IMG/VR virus record: IMGVR_UViG_3300009184_002810
Coordinates: 1-53,613 of that record
DNA: 53,613 nt
Origin: a virus
Strand: one strand, 5' to 3'
The notes under the pieces were generated by a model that ran no database searches, had not been told where the DNA came from, and saw only the letters and a list, made by a program, of their open reading frames with translations. Below, piece by piece: positions 31,795 to 39,954 of this stretch; position 1 is the first letter of the stretch, and each line of letters begins with the position of its first letter. The position numbers were made by a program, and so were the translations under genes.

Positions 31795-33209
31795 ATTAAC
31801 TTATTAACGATATCGCTAAACTCTTTTATTACAGCCTCTCCAAATAATCTGTTTTTATGATGATTTATAAGGTGGTTGTGGTTATGAATGAGTATATCTT
31901 TCATTCCCCAATACCAGTTATGTAGTTCTTCTTTAGACATACTACAAAGTCTTTTAATTTCAACATATACCTTCTTTAATCTAAGATTCGCATCTTCTAT
32001 CTCATCATAACTTTCGTCAATATAAGGAGAAAATGTCTTGAAACCTAATTCTCTTAGTAACTTTAACGCTCCAGGATAGGCTACTAATATAAAAGGAGAG
32101 TAATTTACTAAAGGCTTAAATACTTTTTCCGTGAAAGACTTATGTTCCCCGTGAATGAAAGTTTCGAAACATATTTCAAAGTATGAATCGCTATAAGATT
32201 TAAAATCAACGTCGGTCCATGCATTTACGCTATACTGTGATATAGCCTGTTCGTTTTGTAAGAAATGAGGTGCAGTATCGTGTAACTGCTTTACAGTTTC
32301 TAAATTAACATCTGTGAAGTCGTAGTGATCTAACGTACCTACAGCTGCAGTTTCGTTATAAGGACTGTTTAGTAAAAAAGACCAATCCCCGTACTTTAAT
32401 AAATCGTCAGTAGCCATTTTATACAGGAATGCTAATCTTTGGCTTCTGCCGTTTCTTATTTTCATTAAAAAATGATTCCTCCTAATAGTAGAGTGTGTAG
32501 ATAAAAAATCCTGCTCATTCATACAAAGAGGAATATTTTTTTCTAAAGCATCACTGTAGTACCAGGAACTATGATCGTAACAAAAAGGTAGGTTTCTAAC
32601 TTTTAATTGTCTTTCTTCTTCTGGAAACCAGTTTTCGTAACACTGTTGTGCGTTAAAGCTATTAACGCATATGAAAACTGATTTAGAGGGTATATCGCTG
32701 AGTTTTAAACATTCGTGTAATGCAATATAAGTTTCTCTATCGATCCATGGTTCCATGGAATAGTCTAAATAGATAGTAGCTCTTCTGTCTTTAATGTATT
32801 CCATTGCTCTTTTAGAAATGTACTTCCAGAAGAACTCTCCATTCATTCTATTTCCTTGTCCTGTATTATAACCTGCAAATTGATTTAATATAGCGTTAGG
32901 TTTGATAGGGTATATAAAATCTCGATAAGAGGGTATATTCAAATACAGAGCTTTTTCTTCGCTTTGTACTAAAGACTTATACACTTGTGCTTGATAAAAA
33001 TAACCTGTTGCAGAATTTGGCATTCCTCCAAGTTCGTTATCAAATAGCTCTCCTAAAGAAATCTGCTGTTCAAATAAGGTTGCATTCTGTGCTTTAGTAG
33101 AATGCATAGAAGACAAGTAGTTAATTACTCCAACCTCCGGCATAGTAGCATTCGGGAGTATAAATGTAGGAAAAACGTAGTCAAAAATAAAGTCTATTTT
33201 ATATTTCAT
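31791..33209 (-). CDS. Glycosyltransferase-like protein, 472 aa
   Basis: The C-terminal region SFTEKVFKPLVNYSPFILVA, then YPGALKLLRELGFKTFSPYI and DESYDEIED matches the donor-binding part of GT10/exostosin-like transferases: TEK, PF, GFxTF and DESYD. The first 250 residues are not diagnostic. No membrane segment is visible, so it is cytosolic. It is located among SGNH-like genes and carries a C-terminus reminiscent of the 411-aa protein at 36.3-37.5 kb (ITEKTLKAI). The sugar donor and acceptor are not known. Confidence 0.6.
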   Translation of the reverse strand: MKYKIDFIFDYVFPTFILPNATMPEVGVINYLSSMHSTKAQNATLFEQQISLGELFDNELGGMPNSATGYFYQAQVYKSLVQSEEKALYLNIPSYRDFIYPIKPNAILNQFAGYNTGQGNRMNGEFFWKYISKRAMEYIKDRRATIYLDYSMEPWIDRETYIALHECLKLSDIPSKSVFICVNSFNAQQCYENWFPEEERQLKVRNLPFCYDHSSWYYSDALEKNIPLCMNEQDFLSTHSTIRRNHFLMKIRNGRSQRLAFLYKMATDDLLKYGDWSFLLNSPYNETAAVGTLDHYDFTDVNLETVKQLHDTAPHFLQNEQAISQYSVNAWTDVDFKSYSDSYFEICFETFIHGEHKSFTEKVFKPLVNYSPFILVAYPGALKLLRELGFKTFSPYIDESYDEIEDANLRLKKVYVEIKRLCSMSKEELHNWYWGMKDILIHNHNHLINHHKNRLFGEAVIKEFSDIVNKLI

Positions 33210-33985
33210 TAGAATAGCGGGTAGTTTAGGGCTTTGTTATAAGGTTTGTTTAAATGAGTAAAAAACGAAGTAGCTTGCGTTTGATGAGATCTTAAATCTA
33301 AAGTGCTTTCTAATAGTTCGTAAATTTCTCTAGTTTTATTTGTATTAAATTCAGGTAATTTTTCTTTTACGAATTCGTAATGCATTAACTGAGTCGGATG
33401 TCCGTCTTCGTGCTGGTCGTGTTCAAATCTATAGTAATCTTTAGGGTAGGTGTACCTTTTATTCTTCCAGGTATCCATAGATTCTTTATCGTCAAGTAAA
33501 TTTATAAACTCTTCGTAGTATTTCTTAGTAGGTTCTTTAATTTCTTCATAAAAGGAAGAATATATTATAGAATTATCTAGAGAAGAAAGAAATTTGTACT
33601 TTACCTTTTTAAGATCTAGTATAGTTTTTATAGTACTAGCAGCAATCCAGGTATTATAGACTCCCCAATCTATTGACCACATATTATCTATAAAGCCTTT
33701 ATCTATGCCTGCATGATATACATTACCGTTACATACCCAGCCGTCTTTATTATAAAATGAGAACCTTGTTATACCAGTAAACATAATTATAACATGGTCC
33801 TGCTCGTTTAAATTAAGTAGTTTATCTACCTCTATAAATTTATTCATTAAATAGGTATTACACGCTCCACCGCGGCCAAAATTATAGTACTCTTTAAAAT
33901 TAGGTCCTATTAAGTCTGCCCAGGTAGCAAACCAGCAACCGGTATAACTACATCCAAACGTAAAAAGTCTATTTAAGCCATCCAT
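33209..33985 (-). CDS. SGNH-hydrolase-like protein 2, 258 aa
   Basis: RLFTFGCSYTGCWFATWADL is block I with Ser, and YYNFGRGGACNTYLMNKF is a good block II (Gly in GRGGACN). HVIIMFTGITRF takes the place of block III, with Thr-Gly rather than the usual Gly-x-Asn. The final block HEDGHPTQLMHYEF has Asp and His close together. Most of the catalytic set is thus present. A 17-nt overlap with the upstream SGNH-like gene and a 1-nt overlap with the glycosyltransferase show tight co-expression. Confidence 0.68.
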   Translation of the reverse strand: MDGLNRLFTFGCSYTGCWFATWADLIGPNFKEYYNFGRGGACNTYLMNKFIEVDKLLNLNEQDHVIIMFTGITRFSFYNKDGWVCNGNVYHAGIDKGFIDNMWSIDWGVYNTWIAASTIKTILDLKKVKYKFLSSLDNSIIYSSFYEEIKEPTKKYYEEFINLLDDKESMDTWKNKRYTYPKDYYRFEHDQHEDGHPTQLMHYEFVKEKLPEFNTNKTREIYELLESTLDLRSHQTQATSFFTHLNKPYNKALNYPLF

Positions 33986-34763
33986 TAGTCTCTACTTTTT
34001 TAAGTATAGTTTCGTATACAACTTTCTGACCTTCTGCAGATGTGTGTAAGGTGTTTAAATCGTCTGGAAATTTACTTGATAACTTATACCAGTCTACATT
34101 TACTAGATTTTCTCTAGGTACAAATTGAGTAAATTCACTATCATATGTTAAAATTAAATGATTAACTCCCTTACTCTTTAATAAGTTATGAGCCATTGTA
34201 ATAATACCAACATCAAAGTACCGTTGTATCTTTTCATCAAATATTTCAGCATAGTACTCTCTTAGTAACTTCATTCTTTCCGGTCTCTCTCCTTTAAACT
34301 TAGCAAAATAATCTCCTGCGCCTCTCTTACCGCTTAGGATGTTATCTACATAATCCACCACCCCGTAGAAGTTCTCTGTAAGCATCTCTCCCTTGTACTT
34401 AGGATCATCTTTCATTGGATTATCTAAAAGGTAGGCATACGTGTCTTTACCGTAGGGCGGATACTGGTGATAATTCACATTAGTTAGTCTAAGTTGTCCG
34501 TCTTTTAGGTTTATATCTTCAGGAAACCAATCCACTCTGTTGTAAGATGTAACTCCGATACAGAGTAAGTCTATATTATTTAAATTTTCTAAAGCATACT
34601 TTACTTGTAAAAAGATAGATAGATTTGTACTAGATCCTTTAGCATAGTTATAAAGTTTCTTATTAAAGTTTTTCGCTAGTAAAGACCCGAAAGGCTCATT
34701 ATGTAAATCATGGCAACCTATCCCAATACTAAACGAATCGCCACACACAACTATATTGCTCAT
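33969..34763 (-). CDS. SGNH-hydrolase-like protein 3, 264 aa
   Basis: IVVCGDSFSIGIGCHDLHNE is a classical GDS block I. LYNYAKGSSTNLSIFLQVKY is block II, and NTLHTSAEGQKVVYE contains the block V His, with an Asn/Asp nearby rather than a strict DxxH. Ser-His catalysis is therefore likely, with a less certain Asp. It is one of four contiguous SGNH-like genes, each overlapping the next by 1-17 nt. Their different sequences argue for distinct substrates rather than recent copying. Confidence 0.7.
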   Translation of the reverse strand: MSNIVVCGDSFSIGIGCHDLHNEPFGSLLAKNFNKKLYNYAKGSSTNLSIFLQVKYALENLNNIDLLCIGVTSYNRVDWFPEDINLKDGQLRLTNVNYHQYPPYGKDTYAYLLDNPMKDDPKYKGEMLTENFYGVVDYVDNILSGKRGAGDYFAKFKGERPERMKLLREYYAEIFDEKIQRYFDVGIITMAHNLLKSKGVNHLILTYDSEFTQFVPRENLVNVDWYKLSSKFPDDLNTLHTSAEGQKVVYETILKKVETNGWLK

Positions 34764-35635
34764 AACAAATTATTTTCATTAATGTATTTAACTAATTCTT
34801 CTGCCCATAATCTATGAGACTTAGGAGAAGGATGCCAACCGTTGTACGGGTCTTCTGTATTTTTAAGCTCCATAAAGCTCTTAAAAGTACTTACAGGTAG
34901 GTCTTTTTTATAAAATCTCACTTTATCTATAGTATCCCATAAACTAAGATACTCGTACATGTGATGCTTTCTGCCTTGCTCAGTAGAAGTCTGGTATGGT
35001 GTTCCATGTAAGTTTAATTGTTCTAATTCTCCTTTAACATCTAAATCATTCCACTCTTTAGGATTTTTACCTGGTGTTTGATAGAATGAATTGTAGCACA
35101 TCCACTTAATATTATGTGCATTTAAAAAATTCTGTAACTGTAATACGTTCATTACATAACGAGGTAAGTACTCTTCAGGATGCCATAGGTATGTTACATA
35201 TAGTTGCCAAAAGTCTTCTTGTGGAGGGCTATCGAAATGCCTTACTTGAGGCCATAATCTAAACTTACCGTCATATTTTTCATCTTTATACCAAAAAGAG
35301 TTCCTTTCAGGAGAAGACCAACCTACGATTACAAATAAATCGTCTGTCGGTAATCCTTTAGCTATGTAGTTGGTTGTAATATATGTAATAGTTCTATTCA
35401 AAATAGTTCCATTATCGTCAGCAGGCCATGCTAAATTTATTACTTCTGCATCCATTAACTCAGACAAATGAGTTGTGAATATTTCAGGTATTCTATAGGA
35501 ATCGTTTTCTTCCATCCAATCGTACTTACCGGGATGAACTTTTCCGTCATATCTCATACTAATATTAGGGTCTGCTATTTCAGATCCAAAGGTCCAAGAA
35601 TCTCCATCGCAAATAACTTTCAATTTTTTACTCAT
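34760..35635 (-). CDS. SGNH-hydrolase-like protein 4, 291 aa
   Basis: KVICDGDSWTFGSEIADPNI is block I (GDS), VINLAWPADDNGTILNRTIT is block II, LFVIVGWSSPERNSFW occupies block III, and YNGWHPSPKSHRLWAEEL is a good block V with the His in WHP. The acidic residue expected three positions before it is replaced by Asn. It overlaps the neighbours by 4 nt and 1 nt. A role in removing or adding acyl groups on the glycan made by this operon is the simplest idea. Confidence 0.7.
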   Translation of the reverse strand: MSKKLKVICDGDSWTFGSEIADPNISMRYDGKVHPGKYDWMEENDSYRIPEIFTTHLSELMDAEVINLAWPADDNGTILNRTITYITTNYIAKGLPTDDLFVIVGWSSPERNSFWYKDEKYDGKFRLWPQVRHFDSPPQEDFWQLYVTYLWHPEEYLPRYVMNVLQLQNFLNAHNIKWMCYNSFYQTPGKNPKEWNDLDVKGELEQLNLHGTPYQTSTEQGRKHHMYEYLSLWDTIDKVRFYKKDLPVSTFKSFMELKNTEDPYNGWHPSPKSHRLWAEELVKYINENNLL

Positions 35636-36306
35636 TATACTAATTTTTTTATTGCTACTATTTCTAAAGGCGCTGCTTTTATTTTATTCAGCATTACATT
35701 AGCAAAAGCCCTATGTCCTTTATAAGACCAGTGTGCATCTACAATTTTTCCATCGGTTGCTTCATGTATTCTCTCATAATTTTTCTTATCGTGATAATTC
35801 AAAACGTCCCATATAAGACACTTCTGTACTCTTTTAGATAAAAACAACTTTTTCATAAAGTTAAACCTACTATCTACTCGCATATCATTAAATTCTCCAT
35901 CCATAAGCCAAACTGCATGCATTATACTGTTTATTTCATCGTTGTCATACCCTTGTTGTTTTAATAACTCTTCACAGTGAGGTGTCACTGTTAGTCCTCG
36001 TCTGGCATAAGGTTCGTTTTTTTCTCTTCTATAGGTGATATCGAATCTATGAGTAAAGGTTTTTTGTATTATTACAATATCTCCTTCTTGAACTTCGTCT
36101 AGAGATTCAATCATGGTATCAAGTATCTTATCATTAGAAAAAGCCCCCATTCCATGGTTAAATAATGTAAGGCCTAGTTCTTTTGCAACAATTTCGGGCC
36201 ATATTAAATCGTCTTCTAATTTTCTATACTTTTTATAGTAGGAATCGTAAGGTAAGCATCCGTTTCCGTTAGTAAAAGAGCATCCGTACGTAAATAAATT
36301 ACTCAT
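35635..36306 (-). CDS. SGNH-hydrolase-like protein 5, 223 aa
   Basis: LFTYGCSFTNGNGCLPYDSY is block I with GCSxT, LFNHGMGAFSNDKILDTMIE is block II with Gly-Ala-x-x-Asn, GDIVIIQKTFTHRFD is block III-like, and VDAHWSYKGHRAFANVML the last block with Asp and His. It is the shortest of the set. It overlaps the glycosyltransferase-like gene upstream by 8 nt. Block I is closest to those of SGNH proteins 1 and 2 (GCS), while 3 and 4 carry GDS, so two subgroups exist in this array. Confidence 0.68.
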   Translation of the reverse strand: MSNLFTYGCSFTNGNGCLPYDSYYKKYRKLEDDLIWPEIVAKELGLTLFNHGMGAFSNDKILDTMIESLDEVQEGDIVIIQKTFTHRFDITYRREKNEPYARRGLTVTPHCEELLKQQGYDNDEINSIMHAVWLMDGEFNDMRVDSRFNFMKKLFLSKRVQKCLIWDVLNYHDKKNYERIHEATDGKIVDAHWSYKGHRAFANVMLNKIKAAPLEIVAIKKLV

Positions 36307-37534
36307 ATAATATAAAATCTAATAGGTTATTTGAATTTTTGGGTGTTTTTAGGTATTCCATGAAAATATTAAAGTTATTTTGCATTTTTTCTGAATATAA
36401 TTCTGTTAACTTGTCGTGAGTCTGCTCTAAGGACTTTGTTTCGTTATGTAATCCTAAGATAAACTCTATACTTTTAAATATAGAGCTTTTCATATTTTGA
36501 GATATATTCTCATCAGAATCTACCTGTTCAAAATTAAAAAATTCTGTGTTTAAAAACCAAAAACCTAGTTTATTTAGTTCTACAAAACTGTAAGGGTTCA
36601 TATCTACTATAAAAGCAATATTAAGCTTTGAATATAAAATAGCTTTTAAGGTCTTCTCTGTTATATAATGTCTTTCTTTGCTATTAGAGGGCCATTGAAA
36701 TTCTGAATAATTAGAGGTCTCAAATACAAATCCACATACTGAGGTTATATAGTCCAGGTACGATGTTATATGGTTTTTATCCCATCCTGTAGGTATATGT
36801 AACGTCTTCAAATCAGTAAGGAACTCTGGTCGCGGTTCAACTCCGTAAATCTCTAATAGTTCTTTCTGGTCAAATAGCTGCTTTATTTCTTCGTATAAAT
36901 TATCTCTTAGCGGCTTGTAGTTTTTTCTTAAGTACATCCCTAGCAAATTCGTCTTTTTTACTTCTAGCTGTTTAAAAGGTAGAAAATCAAAACCATACGT
37001 GTAGTAGAAGTAAAGTAAATTTAAAAACGGATCATAGTAAAATTTTCCACTAGAATGTTTAAATTGACTTGCAGAAATTACTTTATGTTCCTGTAAGAAC
37101 TGCTTCATAATATCATCCGTGTCATGAAAAGTCTCTATTACGTTTAAGTAGATCACTTCTAATGCTTCTTTATCAGTAAAATTCCATTCCTTCCAGTTAA
37201 AATCTTTTTCAAACATCTTTCTTATAAAAGCAAAGACTTTATCGTAACCTTGCTCTTCTTTTTGCTGTCTAGCAAAGGCTTCATAGCTAGGGGCATCACT
37301 ATGTCTAAAATTAACTATCTTATAGTCTATTTCAATCCCATGATACAAAAACTTATAATGCTTCTCTAAGTTTTCTAAGCTCTGTGCTTTATTCTCGTAC
37401 CAGCTCTTAACAGGTGTATTATAGGCATATACATCTACTACCTCTGAGTGACCTCTTTCGACTTGGTAAGGCATTAAATAAGATAGTAGTATACTTTCTT
37501 TGTCAATAGGAGATAAAAATAATACTTTTTTCAT
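36299..37534 (-). CDS. Putative glycosyltransferase-like protein, 411 aa
   Basis: MKKVLFLSPIDKESILLSYL is a Rossmann-like start. The C-terminal part contains RHYITEKTLKAILYSKLNIA followed by FIVDMNPYSFVELNKLGFWF, which parallels the TEK...PF...GF region of the glycosyltransferase-like protein at 31.8-33.2 kb. The middle is Lys/Glu/Phe-rich with no clear motif. This makes a GT-B or GT10-like transferase likely, but it is less sure than its relative. It overlaps the SGNH gene by 8 nt and shares one base with the next glycosyltransferase gene. Confidence 0.5.
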   Translation of the reverse strand: MKKVLFLSPIDKESILLSYLMPYQVERGHSEVVDVYAYNTPVKSWYENKAQSLENLEKHYKFLYHGIEIDYKIVNFRHSDAPSYEAFARQQKEEQGYDKVFAFIRKMFEKDFNWKEWNFTDKEALEVIYLNVIETFHDTDDIMKQFLQEHKVISASQFKHSSGKFYYDPFLNLLYFYYTYGFDFLPFKQLEVKKTNLLGMYLRKNYKPLRDNLYEEIKQLFDQKELLEIYGVEPRPEFLTDLKTLHIPTGWDKNHITSYLDYITSVCGFVFETSNYSEFQWPSNSKERHYITEKTLKAILYSKLNIAFIVDMNPYSFVELNKLGFWFLNTEFFNFEQVDSDENISQNMKSSIFKSIEFILGLHNETKSLEQTHDKLTELYSEKMQNNFNIFMEYLKTPKNSNNLLDFILYE

Positions 37535-38418
37535 TATTTAAAGCTTTCATTTGCTGCGTAGCCAGTATTATACCAGTCCCAATGTAAGTCGTGTATTTGT
37601 TTCCAATCCTTTATGCTATGTAACCCTAGGTCTAACGCTGTCTTTCTAACAACGTAGTATGGATTAGCATGCTCTGCATAAGGATGTATATTCCAGTTTA
37701 CTAAATGTTTGTAAAGTAAAGTCCCGGGTCCGTAATAGTATTCAGCATCTTCTACATACTCACCTGCTTGTTTTTTAATTAATCCTCTAACGGTTATGTC
37801 TTTATACCAATCATATACAAGAGCTATTAAATCCATTGTAGGGGAATCAGCATAAAAGAATACATCGTCGAAAGAATTATAATAGAATTCCACGGGGAAT
37901 TTGGTAGGAGTAAAGGATGAAGCATAAGCTGTTAAAGGTCTACAGATATGTGGATAAAACCTGTTTATAGGTAAGCTATACTTATTTATGCCTTCTTGAG
38001 GAAAGTTTATATCAAATCTCGTCTTAACGACCATATCATAGACAATGTCGTGCTTTAGCTCATACTTCCTCTTAAGCATAACACTTCTCATAAAGCTATA
38101 AAGTAATCCAGACCAAGCGTGTAGATGTGTTTCAGAATCGTAAGCTTCATATTCCATAGCTGCTGGAATAAAAGTAAATTTTATATCGTCCTCTTCTGAA
38201 GGATCTATTTTATAATCAGCATTCTCCCACCTCGGTTGTGTCTTATCTCTATAACTGTTAGTGTCCCAGGTATGTATAAAGTAATCTACGTTAACCTTTA
38301 CTCCAGGACGTTGCTCTATTTCTTTTATATTCAAATAATTTAAAATATTCTCTTTAGCAGAGCGCCATGTTCTTGACTGTCCGCTAATACAGACAGCGAT
38401 ATTAAATACATCTTTCAT
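37534..38418 (-). CDS. WavE-like glycosyltransferase paralog 1, 294 aa
   Basis: NIAVCISGQSRTWRSAKENI, VDYFIHTWDTNSYRDK, LLYSFMRSVMLKRKYE and YDMVVKTRFDINF define a family related to WavE-type lipopolysaccharide transferases. The GQxRTW and FIHTWD motifs are shared with the next gene at 38.4-39.2 kb, as are YDMVVxxRxD and the late FFYADS element. The pair is a tandem duplication that has diverged. Acceptor and sugar are unknown. The genes are separated by one base, so the order is transcribed together. Confidence 0.65.
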   Translation of the reverse strand: MKDVFNIAVCISGQSRTWRSAKENILNYLNIKEIEQRPGVKVNVDYFIHTWDTNSYRDKTQPRWENADYKIDPSEEDDIKFTFIPAAMEYEAYDSETHLHAWSGLLYSFMRSVMLKRKYELKHDIVYDMVVKTRFDINFPQEGINKYSLPINRFYPHICRPLTAYASSFTPTKFPVEFYYNSFDDVFFYADSPTMDLIALVYDWYKDITVRGLIKKQAGEYVEDAEYYYGPGTLLYKHLVNWNIHPYAEHANPYYVVRKTALDLGLHSIKDWKQIHDLHWDWYNTGYAANESFK

Positions 38419-38419
38419 A

Positions 38420-39208
38420 CTATCTTTGAACTTTAGGGTCGAGCTTTAATCTCATATTTTTAAAATTAAACATCCTCATAAAATACACAAGCATCTCTTC
38501 TATCCTGAAATCAACTCTAAAAATATGAGGGTCCATTTGAGAGAGCCAATTATACAAAGAAGACATCACATCGTAAGTCTCTGAATCAGAATAAAAGAAG
38601 ATGTCTCCTGCTGCATCATGTGGAAATTCGTGAGTAGCAAAACTATGACAAGAATATACCGTTTTTGACTTAAGCGGCGTAAAATCATTAGCTAAGATAC
38701 GTCTGTTCAATTCGTTAAAGTGTAAATCGGGTCTTAGTCTAACGACCATGTCGTATTTAAAACCGTTTTCTAATTCGTATTCTTTTTTTAACCAGCCGGC
38801 CATCATCAGACCGTATAGTTGACTACCAGACCAACTTAAAGGAGGCCATTTAGTATCGTCTAGTCGAAATCTAGATCTTTCATCTAATTTTATTTTCCTA
38901 GAATCGCTCTTTTCTTCGTTTTCAATTAAGTACTTTTTAGGCTTAACAAGGCTTAGAAAATCCTCTAATTCTTTCTGATCATGTAACTCAGCAGGAGGGG
39001 CTTGAAAACCGTTTATGCCTTGTCTCTCTAAAGTCCATTGAGAATAAGGCTTACTGTTAAAGTCCCACGTATGAATAAAGTAATCTATCTCTATAATCTC
39101 GTTTTCTAAGTGTTTAGACTTCTCTAATCCTTTAAATAGTAGATCCCAAGACTCATAACACTGTCTCCATGTTCTTAGTTGTCCACTTAAACAAACAGCT
39201 ATCTTCAT
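38420..39208 (-). CDS. WavE-like glycosyltransferase paralog 2, 262 aa
   Basis: KIAVCLSGQLRTWRQCYESW, IDYFIHTWDFNSKPYSQWTL, SGSQLYGLMMAGWLKKEYEL and YDMVVRLRPDLHF copy the motif order of the neighbouring gene, including DIFFYSDSETYDV. It is 32 residues shorter. The Asp residues in FIHTWD and RLRPD are candidates for nucleotide-sugar or metal contact. A two-base gap separates it from the concanavalin-like gene upstream. Duplicated and diverged transferases in one operon suggest two successive linkages in the same glycan. Confidence 0.65.
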   Translation of the reverse strand: MKIAVCLSGQLRTWRQCYESWDLLFKGLEKSKHLENEIIEIDYFIHTWDFNSKPYSQWTLERQGINGFQAPPAELHDQKELEDFLSLVKPKKYLIENEEKSDSRKIKLDERSRFRLDDTKWPPLSWSGSQLYGLMMAGWLKKEYELENGFKYDMVVRLRPDLHFNELNRRILANDFTPLKSKTVYSCHSFATHEFPHDAAGDIFFYSDSETYDVMSSLYNWLSQMDPHIFRVDFRIEEMLVYFMRMFNFKNMRLKLDPKVQR

Positions 39209-39210
39209 AA

Positions 39211-39954
39211 TTAATCTTTAATAAATAATTCTGGATAATATCCGTTAAAGGCATAATTCCAAACTTTGTAACGGTTTGTATCTTTGAAGTCACAGAAAAA
39301 AGTAAAGTACTTAGTTAGTTCCCAATCTGGCTTGAAGGCAGCGTATTTTTCAAATACAGGCATACTATACTTTAAGCGATAATTTTCTAGTAAATCTTTT
39401 ACTTCTTCTACGCTTAAAGGTTTCCTGATAGAGAAGGCGATATCGTATTCAAAATCTCCTACTTGCTTTTCTCCTTCATTAAGCATATTTCCGCATCCGA
39501 ACCAGTAGGGAGCATCGTCGTAAAAAGCTTTAAGTTTTCCTTGGTAATTCATAGTACCTGCTAATTTACCGTTGCAGTAACAGTCTATTTTACTTTCTTC
39601 TTGATTATTAACCATCCATAAGTTTATATAGTCGCTTAACTCTTCTTCTTCTAATTTAAAATGTATCTGTTGTACGTCTAAAATATCTTTTTTAGCAGTC
39701 TTTTCCCAAAACCAATACGAATACTGTACATAAAGGTTATAATTATAATCATCCTTTACTATCGATATGCCGGAGTGAGCTCCGTTTCTTGCTATTACAA
39801 ACTTATCTATTCCTTCAAGTATATCCTGGTCTGTAACTTTAATTCTAGCAAATAAAGTAAAATCATCGCTCATTGAATCCTCTTCTAATTTATCGAAAAA
39901 AGGAATTTTAGCAGATACTTTATAAATGTTATCTTTATTTATTCTTAAACTCAT
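39211..39954 (-). CDS. Concanavalin/LamG-like domain protein, 247 aa
   Basis: DDFTLFARIKVTDQDI, LYVQYSYWFWEK, DYINLWMVNNQEESKIDCYC and GDFEYDIAFSIRKPLSVEEV give the strand order of a concanavalin-A-like jelly-roll (LamG) domain, with ending helix VKDLLENYRLKY. No catalytic residues are apparent, so carbohydrate binding is the likely role. Similar domains are inserted in the two GT7-like genes upstream. The protein overlaps the radical SAM gene by 4 nt and has no signal peptide. Confidence 0.55.
   Translation of the reverse strand: MSLRINKDNIYKVSAKIPFFDKLEEDSMSDDFTLFARIKVTDQDILEGIDKFVIARNGAHSGISIVKDDYNYNLYVQYSYWFWEKTAKKDILDVQQIHFKLEEEELSDYINLWMVNNQEESKIDCYCNGKLAGTMNYQGKLKAFYDDAPYWFGCGNMLNEGEKQVGDFEYDIAFSIRKPLSVEEVKDLLENYRLKYSMPVFEKYAAFKPDWELTKYFTFFCDFKDTNRYKVWNYAFNGYYPELFIKD

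Noticed and set aside
32750-32768. CCATGG repeated twice as a regulatory palindrome
   Set aside because: It is inside a glycosyltransferase-like coding sequence, with no promoter-like surroundings; the repeat arises from adjacent Trp/Met/Pro codons.
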